A stretch of DNA of 64,000 bases from assembly GCF_022513565.1 (NCBI RefSeq), contig NZ_JAKWBE010000010.1, forward strand, positions 62,001-126,000, read 5' to 3'. This document shows, piece by piece, positions 49,316-58,247 of the stretch; position 1 is the first letter of the stretch, and each line of letters begins with the position of its first letter. The notes under the pieces are model-generated. The model worked only from the letters and a program-made list of their open reading frames with translations. It had not been told where the DNA came from and made no database searches. Both the position numbers and the translations under genes were made by a program. This DNA comes from Streptomyces gilvus. GTDB lineage: Bacteria; Actinomycetota; Actinomycetes; Streptomycetales; Streptomycetaceae.

Positions 49316-49842
49316 CCGACGCCGTGACTCCTCGACTGCGCGAGATGCGCTGGTGGGACATCGATCCCGTGCTGGAGCTGGAGAAGGAGCTGTTCCCCGA
49401 GGACACCTGGTCCCGGGGCATGTTCTGGTCCGAGCTCGCCCACGCCCGCGGCCCCGAGGCGACCCGGCGCTACGTGGTCGCCGAGACCGACGAGCGGATC
49501 GTCGGGTACGCGGGCCTCGCCGCCTCCGGAGACCTCGCCGACGTCCAGACCATCGCCGTCGCCCGCGACCACTGGGGCACCGGTCTCGGCGGCCGCCTGC
49601 TCGCCGAGCTGCTCAGCGCCGCCACCGCCTTCGAGTGCGGCGAGGTGATGCTGGAGTGCCGGATCGACAACATCCGCGCCCAGAAGCTGTACGAGCGCTT
49701 CGGCTTCGAGGCCATCGGCTTCCGGCGCGGCTACTACCAGCCCGGCAACGTGGACGCGCTGGTCATGCGGCTGACCACGCAGTCCGACAGCGGCCCCGCC
49801 GCGGGTTCCACCTCCGAACGAGAAACTGAGATCCATGGCTGA
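49312..49842 (+). CDS. rimI: ribosomal-protein-alanine N-acetyltransferase RimI
   Basis: 176 aa. GNAT fold: LREMRWWDIDPVLELEKELFPEDTWS at the start, IAVARDHWGTGLGGRLLAELL (acetyl-CoA P-loop) and ECRIDNIRAQKLYERFGFEAIG (motif B). It acetylates the N-terminus of ribosomal protein S18 or related substrates. It is coupled between tsaB and tsaD as in many bacteria. The 3' end overlaps tsaD by 8 bp. Confidence 0.92.
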   Translation: MTDAVTPRLREMRWWDIDPVLELEKELFPEDTWSRGMFWSELAHARGPEATRRYVVAETDERIVGYAGLAASGDLADVQTIAVARDHWGTGLGGRLLAELLSAATAFECGEVMLECRIDNIRAQKLYERFGFEAIGFRRGYYQPGNVDALVMRLTTQSDSGPAAGSTSERETEIHG

Positions 49843-50920
49843 CGAACCCCTCGTCCTCGGCATCGAGACCTCCTGCGACGAGACCGGCGTCGGCATCGTC
49901 CGCGGCACCACCCTGCTGGCCGACGCCGTCGCCTCCAGCGTCGACGAGCACGCCCGCTTCGGCGGTGTCGTCCCGGAGGTCGCCTCCCGCGCGCACCTCG
50001 AGGCGATGGTGCCGACGATCAACCGCGCGCTGAAGGACGCGGGGGTGAGCGCGAGCGACCTGGACGGCATCGCGGTCACCGCCGGCCCCGGCCTCGCGGG
50101 CGCCCTGCTGGTCGGCGTCTCGGCGGCGAAGGCGTACGCCTACGCGCTCGGCAAGCCCCTCTACGGCGTCAACCACCTCGCCTCGCACATCTGCGTGGAC
50201 CAGCTGGAGCACGGCGCGCTGCCCGAGCCGACCATGGCGCTGCTGGTGTCCGGCGGCCACAGCTCGCTGCTGCTGTCCAGCGACATCACCTCGGACGTAC
50301 GGCCGCTGGGCGCGACCATCGACGACGCGGCGGGCGAGGCCTTCGACAAGATCGCCCGGGTGCTGGACCTCGGGTTCCCGGGCGGTCCGGTCATCGACCG
50401 GTACGCGCGCGAGGGCGACCCGGAGGCGATCGCGTTCCCGCGCGGCCTGACCGGCCCGCGCGACCCGGCGTACGACTTCTCCTTCTCCGGACTGAAGACG
50501 GCGGTCGCCCGCTGGATCGAGGCGAAGCGGGCGGCGGGGGAGGAGGTGCCGGTGCGGGACGTGGCGGCCTCCTTCCAGGAGGCGGTCGTCGACGTGCTGA
50601 CCCGCAAGGCGGTGCGGGCCTGCAAGGACGAGGGCGTCGGCCATCTGATGATCGGCGGTGGCGTGGCCGCCAACTCGCGGCTGCGGGCGCTGGCGCAGGA
50701 GCGGTGCGAGGCGGCCGGGATCCGGCTGCGAGTGCCGCGGCCGAAGCTGTGCACGGACAACGGGGCGATGGTGGCCGCGCTGGGCGCCGAGATGGTCGCG
50801 CGGGGGCGGGCGGCCTCCGGCTGGGACCTGTCGGCGGACTCCTCCCTGCCGGTCACGGACCCGCACGTCCCGGGGCACGACCACGTCCACGAGGTCAGCA
50901 AGGAGAACCTCTACTCGTGA
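49835..50920 (+). CDS. tsaD: tRNA N6-threonylcarbamoyltransferase TsaD
   Basis: 361 aa. ASKHA fold with LGIETSCDETGVGIV, GGVVPEVASRAHLEAM, metal ligands in VNHLASHI, LVSGGHSSLL, DDAAGEAFDKIAR, and IGGGVAANSRLR with CTDNGAMVAALG near the end. It transfers the threonylcarbamoyl group to A37 of ANN-decoding tRNAs with TsaB and TsaE. Normal length. Its stop overlaps the following small gene. Confidence 0.96.
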   Translation: MADEPLVLGIETSCDETGVGIVRGTTLLADAVASSVDEHARFGGVVPEVASRAHLEAMVPTINRALKDAGVSASDLDGIAVTAGPGLAGALLVGVSAAKAYAYALGKPLYGVNHLASHICVDQLEHGALPEPTMALLVSGGHSSLLLSSDITSDVRPLGATIDDAAGEAFDKIARVLDLGFPGGPVIDRYAREGDPEAIAFPRGLTGPRDPAYDFSFSGLKTAVARWIEAKRAAGEEVPVRDVAASFQEAVVDVLTRKAVRACKDEGVGHLMIGGGVAANSRLRALAQERCEAAGIRLRVPRPKLCTDNGAMVAALGAEMVARGRAASGWDLSADSSLPVTDPHVPGHDHVHEVSKENLYS

Positions 50921-51174
50921 CCGTCGCCCTGATGTGGGAGGCCCGGGCGGCCGAGGGCCGCGGCGAGGAACTGCTGACCTGGGCGCGGTCGCAGGAGCTG
51001 CCGGCCCGGCCGGTACGCCGGGAGACCTTCCGGGCCCCGCAGGACCGGGTGCTCGTGATCACGTGGTGGGACGCGGCCCACGACGCCGAGCTGCCCGAAC
51101 TCCCCGAGCCGGACGGTGAGTTGGTCAGCCGGGCGGTGCATCGGTGGCGGTTCGAGTCGGTGGCACGGGACTGA
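50917..51174 (+). CDS. 85-aa hypothetical protein
   Basis: VTVALMWEARAAEGRGEELL, then VLVITWWDAAHDAEL, ending RWRFESVARD. GTG start overlaps the tsaD stop (GTGA), which argues that it is translated with the t6A genes. The beta-alpha pattern recalls small ferredoxin-like (ABM-type) proteins, but no confident family can be given. Confidence 0.7.
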   Translation: MTVALMWEARAAEGRGEELLTWARSQELPARPVRRETFRAPQDRVLVITWWDAAHDAELPELPEPDGELVSRAVHRWRFESVARD

Positions 51175-51592
51175 CCGGGGCGTACCCGCGCCGACGGCCG
51201 CCTCGGCCGGCGAGTCCGCCGCCGTCATCAGGGCGAAGACCCCCATGCCGCTCCGGGCGAAGACGAACCCGGCCGACAGCACGAACGAGGCCGGCGGACG
51301 CACAGCGGCCTCGACGCCCCATGCGCCCGGGCCGGTGCCCGTCAGCGGGGCCGCCGCCTCGAAGTCCCGTACATGACCGAGGCGAGTCGACCGCACCAGC
51401 GCCGCGACCACCAGGAACGAGGCCGCCGCACAGGCCGCGTTCCCCACGTCGGTGACCGACCACCGCCGGTTCTCGTGGACGCCGGCGGCCACCTCCACAC
51501 CCGCCGCGATCCCGGCCGGCTTCGCCGAGCCGACCGCCGGCTCGTGCGGCACGTACCTGACCACGGCGTCCCCCGTGGTGCGCGGCCCGGGG
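51175..51592 (-). other. gap with a doubtful minus-strand open frame
   Basis: This 418-bp gap contains a minus-strand frame from 51564 encoding SVTDVGNAACAAASFLVVAALV and ASFVLSAGFVFARSGMGVF, two hydrophobic stretches like a small membrane protein. It has no clear ribosome-binding site and continues antisense into the 85-aa gene. I see it as a possible decayed gene only. Confidence 0.25.
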
Positions 51593-53896
51593 TCACTCCG
51601 CCCCCGACACCTCCGTCTCGCAGAGCAGTCGGCGGTCGACCCCGAGGACCCGCACGGGGCCTGTGAGGTTGAGGTGGGTCGTGTGGCGGGTGTCCGCGCT
51701 CGATGCCGCCAACCGCAGTTCCAGCGCGCCGGGCTCGACCACCCGGCGACCGGAACGGTCGGTGAACGCTGACAGGTCGGTGTGGAAGCGGAAGGTGACC
51801 CGGGCGGAGCCGCCCGGCTCCAGCTCCACCCGCCGGTACCCGATCAGCCGTACGTCCGGGCGCGTCACGCTCGCCACCGGGTCGTGCAGGTACAGCTGCA
51901 CGACCTCCGCGCCGGGCCGGTCGCCCGTGTTGCGGACGGTGACCGACACGTCGTGGGAGCCGTCCGTCGTGAGCTCGGCGCCCGGGGCGTCCGGCTCCCA
52001 GGCGAACGTCGTGTACGAGCGGCCGTGGCCGAAGGGGTACAGCGGGGTCGGGTCGAGGTTGCTGACCTCGCCGGCCAGGCCCAGCGGGGGCTGGAGGTAG
52101 GTCCAGGGCTGGCCGCCCGGCACCCTCGGGACGCTCACCGGAAGGCGGCCCGAGGGGTTGACGCGGCCCGACAGCACGCCCGCCACCGCCGGGCCGCCCT
52201 CCTCCCCCGGGAAGAACGCCTGGACGACCGCGCCCAGGCGTCCGTGCCAGCGGCCCAGCGCGTACGGGCGGCCGGTCAGGAGGACGAGGACCACGGGGAC
52301 GCCCGTCGACACCAGGGCGTCCAGCAAGTCGCCCTGCACTCCCGGGAGTTGGAGATCGGTCACGTCACAGCCCTCGCCCGAGGTGCCCCGGCCGAACAGG
52401 CCCGCCCGGTCGCCGAGGACCGCCACGCACACGTCCGCCTCGGCCGTCCGGGCCACCGCCTCCTCGAAGCAGCCCGTGTCGGGGTCGTCGACGCCGCAGC
52501 CCTCGGCGAACGTGACCTTGGCGTCGGGGAGTTCGGCGCGCAGCGCCTGGAGGACCGTGGGGATCTCGATGCCCATGGGCACTTCGGGATGGTGCGTGAG
52601 GACGTGCGAGGGGAAGGAGTAGCAGCCCAGCATGGCGAGGGCGTCCGCGGCGCGCGGGCCGACCACCGCGATACGGGTGTCGGGGGCGAGGGGGAGCAGG
52701 CCGTCGGGGTTGTCGAGGAGGACCGCCGACTCCTCGGCCAGGCGGCGGGCGAGCGCCCGGTTCGCCGCCGAGTCCAGGTCGATGCGCTCGGCCGGTTCCG
52801 GGGTCCAGTCCGCGTCCAGCAGGCCCAGCTCGCACTTCTGCAGCAGGACCCGGCGGGCCGCCCGGTCGATCAGCGACTCGGGGACCTCGCCCGCCCGTAC
52901 CGCCTCCACGAGCGGTGTGCCGTAGCACTTCAGGGTGGGCAGCTCGACGTCCAGGCCCGCCGTGAGCGCCGCGTGGGCGGCCTCCGCCTCGGAGCCCGCG
53001 ACCCGGTGCTGGGTCTGCAGGAAGCCGACGCCGAAGTAGTCGGCGACCACCGTGCCCGTGAAGCCCCACCGCTCGCGCAGCAGCTCGGTCAGCAGACCCG
53101 GATCCGCCGAGGCCGGGATGCCGTCCGTGTCGTTGTACGCGGCCATCACCGACCGCGCCCCGGCCTCCCGCAGCGCCATCTCGAAGGGCGGCAGCGTGAT
53201 GTCAGCGAACTCCCGCACCCCTGCCCGCACGGGCGCGAGGTTGCGGGCGCCGGCCGAGGAGGCGTACCCGGCGAAGTGCTTGAGCGTGGAGACGATCCCG
53301 GCCGTTTCCAGCCCCCGCACATAGGCGGTGCCGATCGTGCCGACCAGGTACGGGTCCTCGCCGATGGTCTCCTCGACCCGGCCCCAGCGCGGATCCCGTA
53401 CGACGTCCAGGACCGGGGCGAGACCCTGGTGGACGCCGACCGAGCGCAGGTCGCGGCCGATGGCGGCGGCCATCTCCTCGACGAGGGCGGGGTCGAAGCT
53501 CGCGCCCCAGGCGAGCGGCACCGGGTAGGCGGTGGCCCGCCAGGCGGTGAAGCCGGCCAGGCACTCCTCGTGCGCGAGGGCGGGGATGCCGAAGCGGCCC
53601 GCCTCCGCGATCCGGCGCTGGGCGCGGGCCAGCGCCTGCGCGCCCAGCGCCGGGTCCACGGGGGCGGTGCCGAAGGGACGGGTGAGCTGGCCGAGGCCGT
53701 GGGTGATCAGCTCGTCCCAGTCGTAGGCGGAGCTCATCTCGCGTTGCAGCGGGGCGACTCCGTCGCCGTCGGTGTCGGCGCCCACCCACACGCCGTAGAG
53801 CTGGGCGGTCTTCTCCTCCAGGGTCATCCGGGAGAGGAGGTCGTCGACGCGGGAGGCGGCGGGCAGGGCGGGGTCACGCCAAGGCGCGGTGGTCAT
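51593..53896 (-). CDS. glycoside hydrolase family 3 beta-glucosidase/beta-xylosidase
   Basis: 767 aa. N-terminal TIM barrel with GVHQGLAPVLDVVRDPRWGRVEE, LKHFAGY and the nucleophile segment VMAAYNDTDGIPAS; the nucleophile Asp is expected near residue 258. The C-terminal alpha/beta sandwich (from about 385: VAVVGPRAADALAMLGCYSF, LGDRAGLFGRGTSGEG) contains the acid/base region, and a fibronectin-III-like domain follows. No signal peptide, so it likely works in the cytoplasm on imported oligosaccharides. It diverges from the LacI-family gene with two CGAA...TTCG-type sites between them, and a xylanase lies next door, so xylo-oligosaccharide use is most likely. Confidence 0.9.
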   Translation of the reverse strand: MTTAPWRDPALPAASRVDDLLSRMTLEEKTAQLYGVWVGADTDGDGVAPLQREMSSAYDWDELITHGLGQLTRPFGTAPVDPALGAQALARAQRRIAEAGRFGIPALAHEECLAGFTAWRATAYPVPLAWGASFDPALVEEMAAAIGRDLRSVGVHQGLAPVLDVVRDPRWGRVEETIGEDPYLVGTIGTAYVRGLETAGIVSTLKHFAGYASSAGARNLAPVRAGVREFADITLPPFEMALREAGARSVMAAYNDTDGIPASADPGLLTELLRERWGFTGTVVADYFGVGFLQTQHRVAGSEAEAAHAALTAGLDVELPTLKCYGTPLVEAVRAGEVPESLIDRAARRVLLQKCELGLLDADWTPEPAERIDLDSAANRALARRLAEESAVLLDNPDGLLPLAPDTRIAVVGPRAADALAMLGCYSFPSHVLTHHPEVPMGIEIPTVLQALRAELPDAKVTFAEGCGVDDPDTGCFEEAVARTAEADVCVAVLGDRAGLFGRGTSGEGCDVTDLQLPGVQGDLLDALVSTGVPVVLVLLTGRPYALGRWHGRLGAVVQAFFPGEEGGPAVAGVLSGRVNPSGRLPVSVPRVPGGQPWTYLQPPLGLAGEVSNLDPTPLYPFGHGRSYTTFAWEPDAPGAELTTDGSHDVSVTVRNTGDRPGAEVVQLYLHDPVASVTRPDVRLIGYRRVELEPGGSARVTFRFHTDLSAFTDRSGRRVVEPGALELRLAASSADTRHTTHLNLTGPVRVLGVDRRLLCETEVSGAE

Positions 53897-53935
53897 GAAA
53901 CTCCTGCTCTGGTCGAGTCGGGACGGGCCGTCTCA

Positions 53936-53967
53936 CGAATGTTTCGCTTTTCATCTCGAATGTTCCG
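53936..53967. promoter_or_regulatory. two LacI-type operator candidates between GH3 and repressor genes
   Basis: CGAATGTTTCG at 53936-53946 and CGAATGTTCCG at 53957-53967, centres 21 bp apart (two helical turns). The CGAA-N3-TTCG form matches the operator at the xylanase gene and the motif I recall for BxlR/XlnR-type repressors. Confidence 0.55.
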
Positions 53968-54026
53968 GGAACCTAGGCCGGTCGCAAGGGTTCGTCAAGA
54001 GGGGGCGCAGGGATACGATCGCGGCC

Positions 54027-55094
54027 ATGACGCCTCCGGAGCCCGTTGAAACGCGGACGACAACCCCGGCGACAGGCCGGTCCCAGCAGACCGCGACGCT
54101 CGCCGAGATCGCCCGCGAGGCCGGCGTGTCCGCGCCGACAGTTTCGAAGGTCCTCAACGGCCGCGCCGACGTCGCACCCGCCACCCGCACCCGGGTGGAG
54201 GAACTGCTGCGCGCGCACGGCTACCGGCGCCGCAGGGCCGAGGCGAGCCGCTCCCCGCTCATCGACCTGGTCTTCCACGAGCTGGAGAGCGCCTGGGCGA
54301 TGGAGGTCATCCGGGGCGTGGAGAACGTGGCCCGGGACACCGGGCTGAGCGTGGTGCTGAGCGAGAGCGCGGGGCGGCTGACACCGGGACGGACCTGGGC
54401 GGACCAGGTCGCCGCCCGCAGACCGCACGGGGTGATCCTGGTCCTCTCGGGCCTGGACGAGTCCCAGCGGGCCCTGCTGACCAGCCGATCCATCCCGTTC
54501 GTGGTGATGGATCCGGCCGGCGACCCGGGCGTGGACGTGCCCTCCATCGGCGCCACCAACTGGCAGGGCGGTCTCGCCGCCACCCGGCACCTCGTCGAAC
54601 TCGGCCACACCCGCATCGGCGCCATCACGGGCCCCTCCCGCATGATGTGCAGCCGCGCCCGGGTCGACGGCTACCGGGCCGCCCTGGAGACCGCCGGGCT
54701 CCCGGTCGACCCCTCGCTCGTCGCGTCCGGCGACTTCCACCACGAGACCGGCTACCGCCAGGGCCTGGAGCTGCTGCGCCGCCCCGACCGCCCGACCGCC
54801 GTCTTCGCCCTCAACGACCTGCAGGCGCTGGGTCTCTACGAGGCCGCCCGCGAGCTGGGCCTGCGCGTCCCGGAGGACCTGAGCGTGGTCGGCTTCGACG
54901 ATCTGCCGGTCGCCCGCTGGGTGGGGCCGCCGCTGACGACCGTACGGCAGCCGCTGACGGAGATGGCCGAGGCGGCGGCCAGGCTGGTGCTGGATCTGGG
55001 GCGGGAGGACCAGGCGCCGGTGGCCACCCGGGTCGAGCTGGCCACGAGCCTGGTGGTGCGCAGCAGCACGGCTCCGCCGCCCAGCGGTGTCTGA
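54027..55094 (+). CDS. LacI-family transcriptional repressor (BxlR/XlnR-like)
   Basis: 355 aa. N-terminal helix-turn-helix ATLAEIAREAGVSAPTVSKVLNGRADVAPATR, the LacI signature, followed by hinge helix and a periplasmic-binding-like sugar domain with HLVELGHTRIGAITGP, SRARVDGYRAAL and FDDLPVARWVGPPLTTVRQP. It probably represses the divergent GH3 gene and the downstream xylanase gene until a xylo-oligosaccharide binds. The ATG is 130 bp from the GH3 start. Confidence 0.88.
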   Translation: MTPPEPVETRTTTPATGRSQQTATLAEIAREAGVSAPTVSKVLNGRADVAPATRTRVEELLRAHGYRRRRAEASRSPLIDLVFHELESAWAMEVIRGVENVARDTGLSVVLSESAGRLTPGRTWADQVAARRPHGVILVLSGLDESQRALLTSRSIPFVVMDPAGDPGVDVPSIGATNWQGGLAATRHLVELGHTRIGAITGPSRMMCSRARVDGYRAALETAGLPVDPSLVASGDFHHETGYRQGLELLRRPDRPTAVFALNDLQALGLYEAARELGLRVPEDLSVVGFDDLPVARWVGPPLTTVRQPLTEMAEAAARLVLDLGREDQAPVATRVELATSLVVRSSTAPPPSGV

Positions 55095-55184
55095 CGGGGC
55101 GCTGGTGCCCCCTGGCCGGAAGTTGCCGTATTGACGGGTGGTGCGCCCACGCCCACACTCCTCCGAAGTCAATCGGTTGCACGG

Positions 55185-55197
55185 CCGAAACTTTCGG
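55185..55197. promoter_or_regulatory. xylanase operator, perfect palindrome overlapping the ribosome-binding site
   Basis: CCGAAA-C-TTTCGG, 12 bp before the ATG, sharing CGG with the CGGAGG ribosome-binding site (55195-55200). It matches the CGAAACTTTCG palindrome I recall upstream of S. lividans xylanase genes. Confidence 0.7.
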
Positions 55198-55208
55198 AGG
55201 CACCCGCT

Positions 55209-56558
55209 ATGAGATCTCTGAGAACCGGCTCGTCGCTGGCGGCACTCGTCACCGGTGCCGCTCTGCTGTTCACGGCCCCCGCGGCGCACGCCGCCGACAG
55301 CCCGCTGCGTGATCTCGCCGCCGCCCGGGGCAAGGTCATCGGCACGGCGGTCACCGGGGCCAAGCTCACCGGAACCTACGGGGACATCGCGGGATCGCAG
55401 TTCAGCTCCCTGACCCCCGGCAACGCCATGAAGTGGGGGACGGTCGAGCCCACCCAGGGCAGTTTCAACTGGACCGAGGCCGACCAGATCGTCGCCTTCG
55501 CGCAGGCCCACAACCAGCAGGTGCGCGGCCACACCCTGGTCTGGCACAACCAGAACCCCAGCTGGCTGACGAACGGATCGTGGACCCCCACCCAGCTCAG
55601 CGGCCTGCTCCAGAACCACATCAGCACCGAGGTCGGGCGGTACAAGGGAAAGATCGCCGCCTGGGACGTCGTCAACGAGCCCTTCAACGAGGACGGCACC
55701 TACCGTTCGACCCTCTGGTACGACAACCTCGGCGCCGACTACATCGCCAACGCCCTGACCTGGGCGCACGCCGCCGACCCGGGTGCCAAGCTGTACATCA
55801 ACGACTACAACGTCGAGGGCGTGGGCGCGAAGTCGACCGCCCTGTACAACCTGGTCAAGGACTTGAAGAGCCGGGGCGTCCCGATCGACGGCGTGGGCCT
55901 GCAGGCCCACCTCGTCCTGGGGCAGGTGCCCGCCACCCTTCAGCAGAACATCCAGCGCTTCGCCGACCTCGGGGTGGACGTGGCGATCACCGAGCTGGAC
56001 GTACGGATGGCGCTGCCTGCCGACAGCGCGAAACTCGCCCAGCAGGCCGCCGACTTCAAGTCCGTCGTCGCCGCGTGCGCGGCCGTCACCCGCTGTGCGG
56101 GCGTCACCGTCTGGGGCTTCACGGACTCCGACTCCTGGGTGCCGTCCACCTTCCCGGGCTACGGGGCGGCGACGCCGTACGACGAGAACTACGCGCCGAA
56201 ACCGGCGTACTTCGGGATCGCCCAGGCCCTCGGCGGTACGACGACCACCCCGCCGCCTCCGACGGGCGCGTGCTCGGCGACGTACAGCGTGACCAGCCAG
56301 TGGAACACCGGGTTCACCGGCCAGGTGACGATCGCCTGCTCGGGCGCCTCCCTGTCGTCCTGGAAGGCGAACTGGACCTTCGGCGCCGGGCAGAAGATCA
56401 CGCAGTCCTGGAACGCGACCTGCGCCCAGAGCGGCACGGCGGTCAGTTGCGCCAACGCCCCCTACAACGGCTCGGTGCCGGACGGCAGTTCGGTGAGCTT
56501 CGGGTTCAACGGGTCGTGGAGCGGGAGCAATCCGGTGCCGACGGTCACGCTGGGCTGA
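55209..56558 (+). CDS. secreted GH10 endo-1,4-beta-xylanase with CBM2
   Basis: 449 aa. The signal peptide ends AAHAADSP near residue 32. The GH10 barrel (about 35-340) shows HTLVWHNQNPSWL, acid/base Glu in WDVVNEPFNED, YINDYNVEG, and nucleophile Glu in AITELDVRM, with FTDSDSWVPSTFPG. A Thr/Pro linker (GGTTTTPPPPTG) leads to a C-terminal family 2 carbohydrate-binding module with CSATYSVTSQWNTGFTGQV and conserved tryptophans. It cleaves xylan outside the cell. Control by the LacI-family neighbour is supported by the operator at its start. Confidence 0.95.
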   Translation: MRSLRTGSSLAALVTGAALLFTAPAAHAADSPLRDLAAARGKVIGTAVTGAKLTGTYGDIAGSQFSSLTPGNAMKWGTVEPTQGSFNWTEADQIVAFAQAHNQQVRGHTLVWHNQNPSWLTNGSWTPTQLSGLLQNHISTEVGRYKGKIAAWDVVNEPFNEDGTYRSTLWYDNLGADYIANALTWAHAADPGAKLYINDYNVEGVGAKSTALYNLVKDLKSRGVPIDGVGLQAHLVLGQVPATLQQNIQRFADLGVDVAITELDVRMALPADSAKLAQQAADFKSVVAACAAVTRCAGVTVWGFTDSDSWVPSTFPGYGAATPYDENYAPKPAYFGIAQALGGTTTTPPPPTGACSATYSVTSQWNTGFTGQVTIACSGASLSSWKANWTFGAGQKITQSWNATCAQSGTAVSCANAPYNGSVPDGSSVSFGFNGSWSGSNPVPTVTLG

Positions 56559-56652
56559 CCACGCGCTGAGAACCGTGAGATTTCCCGAAGAAAACCGCTC
56601 CGCAGAGCCGCCGCTAACAATCTCCTAATAATTCGGACTTACGTTCTTGACC

Positions 56653-57714
56653 GTGACGGGACTTGAGCCGGGACAGGCAGACAGCGGCGGCGGAGGCAGA
56701 CCCAGGGGCCGGCGGTCGACCGTACTGAGGATCGCCGGCCTCACCATGGCGGGACTGCTGGTGCTGGGCGCGGGGGCGGCGGGGTGGGTGTACTGGCACC
56801 TCGACAGCAACATCAAGAGCGTCGACATCAACCAGGCGCTCGGCGACGACCGTCCGGCGAAGGCGGTGACGACCCCGTCCCCCGGGGCCTCCGAGTCCCC
56901 GCTGCCCACCGGCTCCCTGAACATCCTCGTCCTCGGGTCCGACTCCCGCAGCGGCAAGGCGAACAAGGCGCTCGGCGGGGGCAGCAGCTCCGGGGCCCGG
57001 TCGGACACCGCGATGGTGGTGCACATCGACGCGGGCCGGAAGAACGCGACCGTCGTCAGCATCCCGCGCGACACGCTCGTCACCCGCCCGTCCTGCCCGC
57101 TGAAGTCGGGCGGCTCCACGGCCGTGGCCTACAGCACTATGTTCAACAGCGCCTACTCCGTGGGCGGCCCGGTGTGCGCGGTGAAGACGGTCGAGTCCAT
57201 CACCGGCATCCGCATGGACCACTACATCGAGATCGACTTCTCCGGCTTCGCGAAGCTGGTGAACGCCCTCGGCGGGGTCACCGTGACCACGGACCAGGAC
57301 ATCGACGACGACGACAGCCATCTGCACCTCGCGGCCGGCACCCACCATCTCGACGGCAAGCAGGCCCTCGCCCTCGCCCGCACCCGGCACGGCATAGGCG
57401 ACGGCAGCGACCTGGGCCGCATAGGCCTCCAGCAGAAGCTGGTGAAGGCCCTGCTGGAACAGATCTCCTCGACGAACCTCCTCACCGACCCCGCCCGGCT
57501 CTACTCCGTCGCCGACGCCCTGACGGACGGCCTCACCACCGACACCGGCCTGGACTCCATCAGCGAACTGGTCGGATTCGGGCGCAGCCTGGAGGGCCTG
57601 ACCGCGCAGCACGTCCGCACGGTGATGATGCCGGTGGTCACGGCCCCGTCCGACCCCAACCGCGTGGTGGCGAAGGAACCGGCGGCGAGCAAGCTGTGGA
57701 AATCGCTGCGCTGA
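56653..57714 (+). CDS. LytR-CpsA-Psr (LCP) family protein
   Basis: 353 aa from GTG 56653; a TTG at 56647 also keeps the frame. No clear Shine-Dalgarno. Short cytosolic start, one membrane anchor (VLRIAGLTMAGLLVLGAGAAGWVYW), then the LCP domain with LNILVLGSDSRSG, RSDTAMVVHIDAGRKNATVVSIPRDT, NSAYSVGGPVCAVKTVE, DFSGFAKLVNALGGV and QALALARTRHGIGDGSDLGRIGLQQKLV. These enzymes attach anionic glycopolymers from polyprenyl carriers to peptidoglycan. It may finish the wall attachment of glycans such as that of the cluster at 1.5-8.6 kb, though linkage is by function only. Confidence 0.9.
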   Translation: MTGLEPGQADSGGGGRPRGRRSTVLRIAGLTMAGLLVLGAGAAGWVYWHLDSNIKSVDINQALGDDRPAKAVTTPSPGASESPLPTGSLNILVLGSDSRSGKANKALGGGSSSGARSDTAMVVHIDAGRKNATVVSIPRDTLVTRPSCPLKSGGSTAVAYSTMFNSAYSVGGPVCAVKTVESITGIRMDHYIEIDFSGFAKLVNALGGVTVTTDQDIDDDDSHLHLAAGTHHLDGKQALALARTRHGIGDGSDLGRIGLQQKLVKALLEQISSTNLLTDPARLYSVADALTDGLTTDTGLDSISELVGFGRSLEGLTAQHVRTVMMPVVTAPSDPNRVVAKEPAASKLWKSLR

Positions 57715-57765
57715 GCCGCGGAAAGAAGGGCGGCGGAAAAATCTTCGGGGAAATTCCGGCGCGCC

Positions 57766-57792
57766 TGTCGATCCGCCCGGCCTCCGATCGAC
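57766..57792 (+). promoter_or_regulatory. putative ECF42-dependent promoter
   Basis: TGTCGA at 57766-57771 and CGAC at 57789-57792 (17-bp spacer), with another CGAT at 57785. As I recall it, the ECF42 motif has TGTCGA at -35 and a CGA-type -10. It lies upstream of the DGPF and ECF genes, implying autoregulation. Confidence 0.5.
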
Positions 57793-57845
57793 GCACTGGT
57801 GAAAGGCCGGACAGCGACCGGCCCCGGACCGACCGAGGAGTCACC

Positions 57846-58202
57846 ATGCCCCGTTACCTCTCCCTCGTGCAGATCGACGAGAAGACCGCCCCCGCGGAGG
57901 GGCCCAGCCCCGAGCTGATGCAGCGGATGGGGGAGCTGATCGAGGAGATCACCAAGGCCGGCGTGATGCTGGACACCGCCGGGCTGACGCCGTCCGCGCA
58001 GGGCACGCGGGTGCGCTGGGAGGGCGGCGAGATCTCCGTGACCGACGGGCCCTTCACCGAGTCCAAGGAGGTCGTCGGCGGCTACGCGATCATGCAGTGC
58101 AAGGACAAGGCCGAGGCGCTGGAGTGGACCAAGCGCTTCCTGAAGGTGCACGAGGAGTTCTGGACCGTGACCTGCGAGGTCAGGGAGATCGCGGAGGGCT
58201 GA
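57846..58202 (+). CDS. YCII/DGPF-domain protein, ECF42-associated
   Basis: 118 aa. It begins MPRYLSLVQIDEKTAPAEGP and carries ISVTDGPFTESKEVVGGYAI, which has the name-giving DGPF motif. In ECF42 sigma systems one or more DGPF proteins are encoded next to the sigma gene and are its main targets; their biochemical role is unknown. It lies 45 bp upstream of the sigma gene. Confidence 0.88.
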   Translation: MPRYLSLVQIDEKTAPAEGPSPELMQRMGELIEEITKAGVMLDTAGLTPSAQGTRVRWEGGEISVTDGPFTESKEVVGGYAIMQCKDKAEALEWTKRFLKVHEEFWTVTCEVREIAEG

Positions 58203-58247
58203 CGGTCGCTTGGCCCGAGGCCCGTCGGGGGTGTTGCATGGTGGGCT

